18,016 nt of DNA from an uncultured Prevotella sp. Lineage in GTDB: Bacteria > Bacteroidota > Bacteroidia > Bacteroidales > Bacteroidaceae. Below are positions 14,096 through 18,016 of the stretch, piece after piece. The position numbers and the translations under genes are program-made. Position 1 is the first letter of the stretch; every line of letters begins with the position of its first letter. The notes under the pieces were generated by a model. It did not search any database, was not told where the DNA came from, and was given only the letters and a program-made list of their open reading frames with translations. The stretch spans positions 1-18,016 of the forward strand of contig URFI01000016.1 of NCBI GenBank assembly GCA_900547085.1, in the 5' to 3' direction.

Positions 14096-14126
14096 GTGGG
14101 CGGCGGCAAATCACCGTCACCCACCT
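14094..14126. repeat. Hairpin overlapping the transposase stop
   Basis: AGGTGGG (14094-14100) and CCCACCT (14120-14126) form a 7-bp stem with a 19-nt loop that begins inside the transposase stop codon. It could be a right-end recognition hairpin for the transposase or a weak terminator shared with the convergent GH3 gene. No T run is seen. Confidence 0.5.
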
Positions 14127-14147
14127 CACCGATTCGGCCACCTTATT

Positions 14148-16409
14148 TTATTGAACGGTGATGGTGGCACGCTTGAGTTCACGACTATTGGGGCCAACCA
14201 TCACGTCAAACTCACCCGGTTCGACCACCTCTTTTAAGTCATAGTTGTAGAATTTCAACTTACTGGCATCAATGGTGAATGTCGCCGTGGCTGTTTCACC
14301 AGCCTTGAGCGACAAGCGTTGAAAGCCTTTTAGCTCTTTAACGGGTCGAGCAATGCTGCCCACCACGTCGCGAATATAAAGCTGCACGACCTCTATTCCA
14401 TCCCTGTTGCCAGTATTGGTCACGGGAATGGTAACAGTAATTTGGCCATCTGGCCTCATTGTCTTGCTGTCCAACTTCAGCTCACCATACTGATAAGTGG
14501 TATAACTGAGTCCATAGCCGAAGGGATAAAGTGGATCATTGCGAACGTCGAGATAGTTACTTTGGTAGCTAAAGAAGCAGTCAGCACCGTCTGCGACAGG
14601 CCTACCGGTGTTGAAATGATTATAGTACAAAGGAATTTGTCCCACATGTTGCGGAAAACTGGTGGTGAGTTTGCCACATGGATTCTTGTCACCAAAGACC
14701 ACATCACAAATGGCATCACCCGCTTCACTGCCCCCGAACCACACGTTCAAGATAGCTGGAACATGCGCTTTTTCCCAATTTAAGATGGTGGGACGGCCCG
14801 AGAAATTCAGCAACACCACAGGTTTTCCGGTAGCAACAAGTTCTTTGAGCAGGGCCATTTGCACGTCGGGCAGTTCCAAATTAACCCGACTGTGGCTCTC
14901 ACCGCTAAACTCAGCCGCCTCTCCCATGGCGGCAATGATGACATCAGCCTGCGCAGCCACGGCGAGAGCCTCGGCTTTTGCTTGCGCATCATCTACCCGC
15001 ATGATGTTTTTACCCTGCTCACCAGCCTTCTGCAAAGCATCATCTGAAGCGATGTTGCAGCCTTGTGCGTAGAGCAATTGGGCCTTTCCTTTCAAGGCAC
15101 ACTCCATACTTTCTTTTAATGTTGAATAACGTTCGGGTGCCATCGCCACACACCAGGTGCCACAAAGATTAGCTCGATCGTTGGCAAGTGGCCCGATTAA
15201 AGCGATTTTACCCTGCTTCTTCAAAGGTAAAACCTGATTCTCGTTCTTCAACAACACAAACGTTTCTGCTGCCAAATCACGAGCCGCTTTCCGATTAGCA
15301 GCGGTATATACATACTGATTCCTGTTCTTCACCCGCACATATTTATATGGATCTTTGAACAAACCCAACTTATATTTCGCCTCCAGCACCCTGCGACAAG
15401 CCTGGTTGATGTCAGCCATGGAAACCTGTCCGTTGGCCAATGATTGCTCCAGCGTGCCGATGAACCCTTTTGCCACCATGTCCATGTCGGTTCCTGCACG
15501 CAAGGCTCGAGCCGAAGAGGTTGCCAAATCGCCTACGCCATGCGTTGTCATTTCATGGATGGAAGCGTAATCAGTGACGACAAAGCCATCAAATCCCCAC
15601 TGTTTGCGCAGTACGTCATTAATCAACCAAGCATTGGCTGTAGCCGGAATGCCATCCACGAGATTGAAAGAGGTCATCACACTGCCCACCCCAGCCTCAA
15701 CAGCTGCCTTGTAAGGAGCAAAATACTCGTTGTACATTCGCAGCCTACTCATGTCCACAGTGTTGTAATCTCGCCCAGCTTCTGACGCGCCGTATAAAGC
15801 AAAATGCTTCACACAAGCCATGATGTTTGATGGCAAAGTGTAATCACCTTGATAGCCCTTGACCATGGCTTTGGCGACAAGACTACCCAAATAAGGATCT
15901 TCTCCGGCGCCTTCCACAATGCGTCCCCACCGCGCATCCCTACAGATATCAACCATAGGCGAGTAAGTCCAGTTCACTCCCTCGGCACTTGCTTCGAGTG
16001 CAGCCACACGTGCACTGTTCTCAATGCCCTGCAAATTCCAACTACAAGCTAAGGCCAAAGGAACCGGAAAGATGGTTTCGTAACCATGAATCACGTCCAT
16101 ACCCACCAGCAATGGAATGCCTAGGCGAGATTTCTTGATGGCCATTTCCTGCAAAGTGCGAATCTCATTCAGCCCTTTGATGTTGAACACGCCACCCAAT
16201 TCACCATCCTTGATTTGCTGAACGATGGGATTGTTTTGCGCCGCCCCAGTGGTAATGTTGCCCGCAGGCAACAGATTCATCTGCCCCAACTTCTCTTTTA
16301 AGGTCATTTTAGATAGGAGTTCATCCACGAACTCCTTCATAGGTTTGTTTTGTGCCACGACATTCATCGAAGCAACACACAAAGCCAATAGAACAAACAG
16401 GTTTTTCAT
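14148..16409 (-). CDS. bglX: Secreted GH3 beta-glucosidase (BglX-like)
   Basis: Exported glycoside hydrolase family 3 enzyme, 753 aa, expected to remove terminal beta-linked glucose or related sugars from oligosaccharides in the periplasm. Residues 1-19 form a Sec signal peptide (cut near VVAQ). Domain order is as in E. coli BglX: a TIM barrel to about residue 350 with KHFALYGASEAGRDYNT and the nucleophile Asp280 in GFVVTDYAS; an alpha/beta sandwich (FVLLKNENQVLPL, IALIGPLAN, VIIAAMGEAAEFSGES with the likely acid/base Glu, VVLLNFSGRP); then a fibronectin type III-like domain (VTVTNTG-type, VVQLYIRD, VKELKGFQRLSLKAGE). No SusC/SusD, sensor or regulator is adjacent, so this is not a classical PUL. 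It has its own -7 box and diverges from fba. Exact linkage specificity is unknown. Confidence 0.93.
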   Translation of the reverse strand: MKNLFVLLALCVASMNVVAQNKPMKEFVDELLSKMTLKEKLGQMNLLPAGNITTGAAQNNPIVQQIKDGELGGVFNIKGLNEIRTLQEMAIKKSRLGIPLLVGMDVIHGYETIFPVPLALACSWNLQGIENSARVAALEASAEGVNWTYSPMVDICRDARWGRIVEGAGEDPYLGSLVAKAMVKGYQGDYTLPSNIMACVKHFALYGASEAGRDYNTVDMSRLRMYNEYFAPYKAAVEAGVGSVMTSFNLVDGIPATANAWLINDVLRKQWGFDGFVVTDYASIHEMTTHGVGDLATSSARALRAGTDMDMVAKGFIGTLEQSLANGQVSMADINQACRRVLEAKYKLGLFKDPYKYVRVKNRNQYVYTAANRKAARDLAAETFVLLKNENQVLPLKKQGKIALIGPLANDRANLCGTWCVAMAPERYSTLKESMECALKGKAQLLYAQGCNIASDDALQKAGEQGKNIMRVDDAQAKAEALAVAAQADVIIAAMGEAAEFSGESHSRVNLELPDVQMALLKELVATGKPVVLLNFSGRPTILNWEKAHVPAILNVWFGGSEAGDAICDVVFGDKNPCGKLTTSFPQHVGQIPLYYNHFNTGRPVADGADCFFSYQSNYLDVRNDPLYPFGYGLSYTTYQYGELKLDSKTMRPDGQITVTIPVTNTGNRDGIEVVQLYIRDVVGSIARPVKELKGFQRLSLKAGETATATFTIDASKLKFYNYDLKEVVEPGEFDVMVGPNSRELKRATITVQ

Positions 16410-16463
16410 CGCATCTTATTGCTATATTATTTATTTTGTTGCCGCATAGATTTACTGGTTATA

Positions 16464-16471
16464 CAAAGTTA
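16464..16471 (-). promoter_or_regulatory. -7 promoter box of bglX
   Basis: On the minus strand TAACTTTG matches TAnnTTTG exactly. No TTTG was found at the usual -33 distance, so the promoter may be weak or activator-dependent. The box lies 54 bp before the start codon. Confidence 0.6.
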
Positions 16472-16647
16472 ACCATTTTCATGTAAACAGATTGGATACT
16501 CCTACCATTTTTCAGTCTAAAGGTAGCAGGGGTTTGACAACTGTCTGATTTTGGCATGTGCAATTGACAATTAGGCAGGCGAAGTTGGCTATTTTTAGAC
16601 AGAAAGATTATGCGCAGGGCTTCATTCATTAAAAAATGTTGCATCAC

Positions 16648-16678
16648 TTTGTCATGCCAAATTAAAATGCTAACTTTG
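16648..16678 (+). promoter_or_regulatory. Promoter of the aldolase gene
   Basis: TTTG (16648-16651), 19 bp, then TAACTTTG (16671-16678), a perfect Bacteroidota promoter. The leader to the ATG at 16727 is about 43 nt and becomes very A/T-rich just before the start (TTAAATATTTAAATAAT), as expected for strongly translated genes lacking a Shine-Dalgarno sequence. Confidence 0.88.
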
Positions 16679-16726
16679 CATTGATTCCCTAAGATAGTGG
16701 AAACTCACTTTAAATATTTAAATAAT

Positions 16727-17737
16727 ATGGTAGATTACAAATCATTAGGTCTCGTAAACACACGCGAGATGTTTAAGAGAGCCATCAATGGCGGTTACGC
16801 CATCCCAGCATTCAACTTCAACAACATGGAGCAGTTGCAAGCCATCATCACGGCTTCTTCAAACCAAAAGTCACCTGTTATCTTGCAGGTTTCTAAAGGT
16901 GCTCGTAAATATGCTAACCAAACATTGCTTCGCTACATGGCACAGGGTGCCGTAGAGTATGCGAAAGAGTTGGGCTGCAAGCATCCTGAAATCGCACTGC
17001 ACTTGGATCACGGTGATTCGTTTGAAACATGCAAGAGCTGTATCGATTACGGCTTCTCATCTGTCATGATTGATGGTTCTTCACTTCCTTACGAAGAGAA
17101 TATCGCCCTGACAAAGAAGGTTGTTGAATACGCACATCAATTTGATGTTACCGTAGAAGGTGAACTTGGCGTATTGGCTGGCGTTGAAGATGAGGTTGCA
17201 GCCGAGGAGTCTCACTATACAAAACCAGAAGAAGTTATTGACTTCGTAAACCGTACGGGCGTTGACTCACTGGCTATCTCTATCGGTACCTCGCACGGTG
17301 CTTACAAGTTTACACCCGAGCAGTGCACACGCGACCCGAAGACAGGTCTGTTGGTACCACCTCCCTTGGCATTCGATATTTTGGACGAAATCATGGTGAA
17401 ACTTCCTGGATTCCCAATTGTTCTCCACGGATCATCTTCTGTTCCACAGGAGTATGTGAAGATTATCAACGAGAATGGTGGCAAGTTGCCTGATGCAGTT
17501 GGTATTCCAGAAGAGCAATTGCGCAAGGCTGCCAAGAGTGCTGTTTGCAAGATTAACATCGACTCTGACTCTCGTTTGGCTTTCACCGCTGCCGTTCGCA
17601 AGGTGTTCAACGAGAAACCAGGAGAGTTTGACCCACGTAAATACTGCGGTCCAGCTCGCGACTTGATGACAGAACTTTACACACACAAGATTGTAAACGT
17701 ACTGGGATCTAACAACAAGTTGGCACAATTAGACTAA
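16727..17737 (+). CDS. fba: Class II fructose-1,6-bisphosphate aldolase
   Basis: Zinc-dependent aldolase that interconverts fructose-1,6-bisphosphate with glyceraldehyde-3-phosphate and dihydroxyacetone phosphate in glycolysis and gluconeogenesis. From ATG 16727 it is 336 aa. Signatures are AIPAFNFNNMEQ at the start, HLDHGDS with catalytic Asp94 and zinc ligand His95, the second metal region VEGELG, phosphate- and zinc-binding GTSHGAYKF, VLHGSSS and KINIDSD. A GTG at 16697 would add ten unconserved residues and sits in the leader, so ATG 16727 (MVDYKSLGLVNTREMF) is preferred. Codon use is visibly biased to a narrow set compared with neighbours, consistent with high expression. The upstream promoter is near perfect and the downstream terminator is strong. 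It is monocistronic. Confidence 0.96.
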   Translation: MVDYKSLGLVNTREMFKRAINGGYAIPAFNFNNMEQLQAIITASSNQKSPVILQVSKGARKYANQTLLRYMAQGAVEYAKELGCKHPEIALHLDHGDSFETCKSCIDYGFSSVMIDGSSLPYEENIALTKKVVEYAHQFDVTVEGELGVLAGVEDEVAAEESHYTKPEEVIDFVNRTGVDSLAISIGTSHGAYKFTPEQCTRDPKTGLLVPPPLAFDILDEIMVKLPGFPIVLHGSSSVPQEYVKIINENGGKLPDAVGIPEEQLRKAAKSAVCKINIDSDSRLAFTAAVRKVFNEKPGEFDPRKYCGPARDLMTELYTHKIVNVLGSNNKLAQLD

Positions 17738-17747
17738 TTGCCATTGG

Positions 17748-17851
17748 TGATGAAAGGATGACCATTCAATGAGATCATTGTTAAGCATGGCGTAGTCTTT
17801 TCATCAAGCAGTACGATAGCACTTACCTACATTGAGGTAAATACATCGTAC
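17748..17851 (+). other. Structured 3' untranslated region of fba
   Basis: Several stems lie between the fba stop and its terminator: TGATGAAA (17748-17755) with TTTCATCA (17799-17806), enclosing CAATGA/TCATTG (17767-17780); then GTACGAT (17811-17817) with ATCGTAC (17845-17851), enclosing TTACCT/AGGTAA (17823-17840). No coding sequence is present. It may be an mRNA-stabilising element or the source of a 3'-derived small RNA. Confidence 0.55.
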
Positions 17852-17862
17852 AGCATTCGATA

Positions 17863-17900
17863 AAAGCGGGATCAACTTTGTTTGATACCCGCTTTCTTTA
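17863..17900 (+). terminator. Rho-independent terminator of fba
   Basis: AAAGCGGGATCAA (17863-17875) pairs with TTGATACCCGCTTT (17882-17895), with one bulged base and a 6-nt loop, followed by CTTTA. It is the last strong feature before the right edge. Confidence 0.85.
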
Positions 17901-18016
17901 TAAATCCATGTAAGCATTTTACTATAAAAGAGGAAATATATTATCATGACATGAATGATGATTTGATGTTATCCTAAATATGGTACGAGACCTCTGCAAA
18001 ACCTTACCCCATTCTC
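17901..18016. other. AT-rich right edge with possible insertion-sequence end
   Basis: No gene is seen. GAGACCTCTGCAAAACC (17987-18003) resembles terminal inverted repeats of IS5-type elements as I recall them. If so, an insertion sequence would begin here and continue outside the window; the body and second end are not available. Confidence 0.25.

Larger units (their letters stand above)
16410..16726. other. Divergent intergenic region between bglX and fba
   Basis: 317 bp carrying outward promoters for both genes, with leaders of about 50 nt each. I see no credible gene in it and no obvious operator palindrome. The middle part (about 16500-16620) is unassigned. Confidence 0.6.

Noticed and set aside
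14148..16409. Polysaccharide utilisation locus around the GH3 gene
   Set aside because: No SusC/SusD pair, sensor or other glycan enzyme is adjacent; the neighbours are a transposase and a glycolytic aldolase.
16459..16647. Minus-strand 62-codon open frame between bglX and fba
   Set aside because: It overlaps both promoters and shows no protein features.

Overview
The window is chromosomal DNA from a member of the Bacteroidota, most likely Prevotellaceae (Prevotella or a close relative). The evidence is: Bacteroidota-type promoters (TTTG, about 19-20 bp, then TAnnTTTG) upstream of at least seven transcription units; almost no Shine-Dalgarno sequences; secreted proteins and lipoproteins typical of the phylum; a DUF4831 protein directly behind the NAD(P)HX repair enzyme; and a GyrB without the proteobacterial C-terminal insertion. 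The genus is an inference.

Layout. 1-3722: the 3' part of gyrB with its terminator, then a divergent pair made of a papain-like (C1) lipoprotein on the minus strand and a U32 Fe-S hydroxylase-like protein on the plus strand. 3723-7430: a GC-rich hairpin and a repeat array, then a same-strand run of sufE, a secreted glycoside-hydrolase-like protein and a TrmH/SpoU methyltransferase that overlaps it by 7 bp. 7431-9404: an OmpA/Pal-like lipoprotein converging on trpS across a 22-bp hairpin. 9405-10154: tRNA-Val(TAC) with promoter and terminator, a 22-bp minisatellite and a bulged 57-nt hairpin. 10155-12722: bifunctional NnrE-NnrD and DUF4831, 3 bp apart. 12723-14095: a repeat-rich accessory patch (three 66-bp tandem units, nested inverted repeats, three 44-bp degenerate units) leading into a small HUH/Y1 transposase. 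14148-16409: a secreted GH3 beta-glucosidase (minus strand). 16410-18016: class II fructose-bisphosphate aldolase with its own promoter, a structured 3' region and a terminator. The right edge carries a sequence resembling an insertion-sequence end.

Most genes are housekeeping (DNA topology, RNA modification, Fe-S assembly, tRNA charging, nicotinamide repair, glycolysis). They are mixed with envelope and glycan functions: the C1 lipoprotein, the GH-like protein, the OmpA-like lipoprotein, DUF4831 and BglX. BglX releases hexose from oligosaccharides and the aldolase acts in central sugar metabolism; the two genes are divergently transcribed.

I found no clear new multi-gene defence or biosynthetic system. 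The least explained part is non-coding. The Y1 transposase sits beside a REP/BIME-like cluster in which a core near AGGCAAAAGC occurs eight times in both orientations. Four separate tandem arrays in the window have periods of 22, 44, 66 and 44 bp, all multiples of 22. Several start codons lie 4-5 bp beyond a -7 box, which suggests leaderless or nearly leaderless transcripts.
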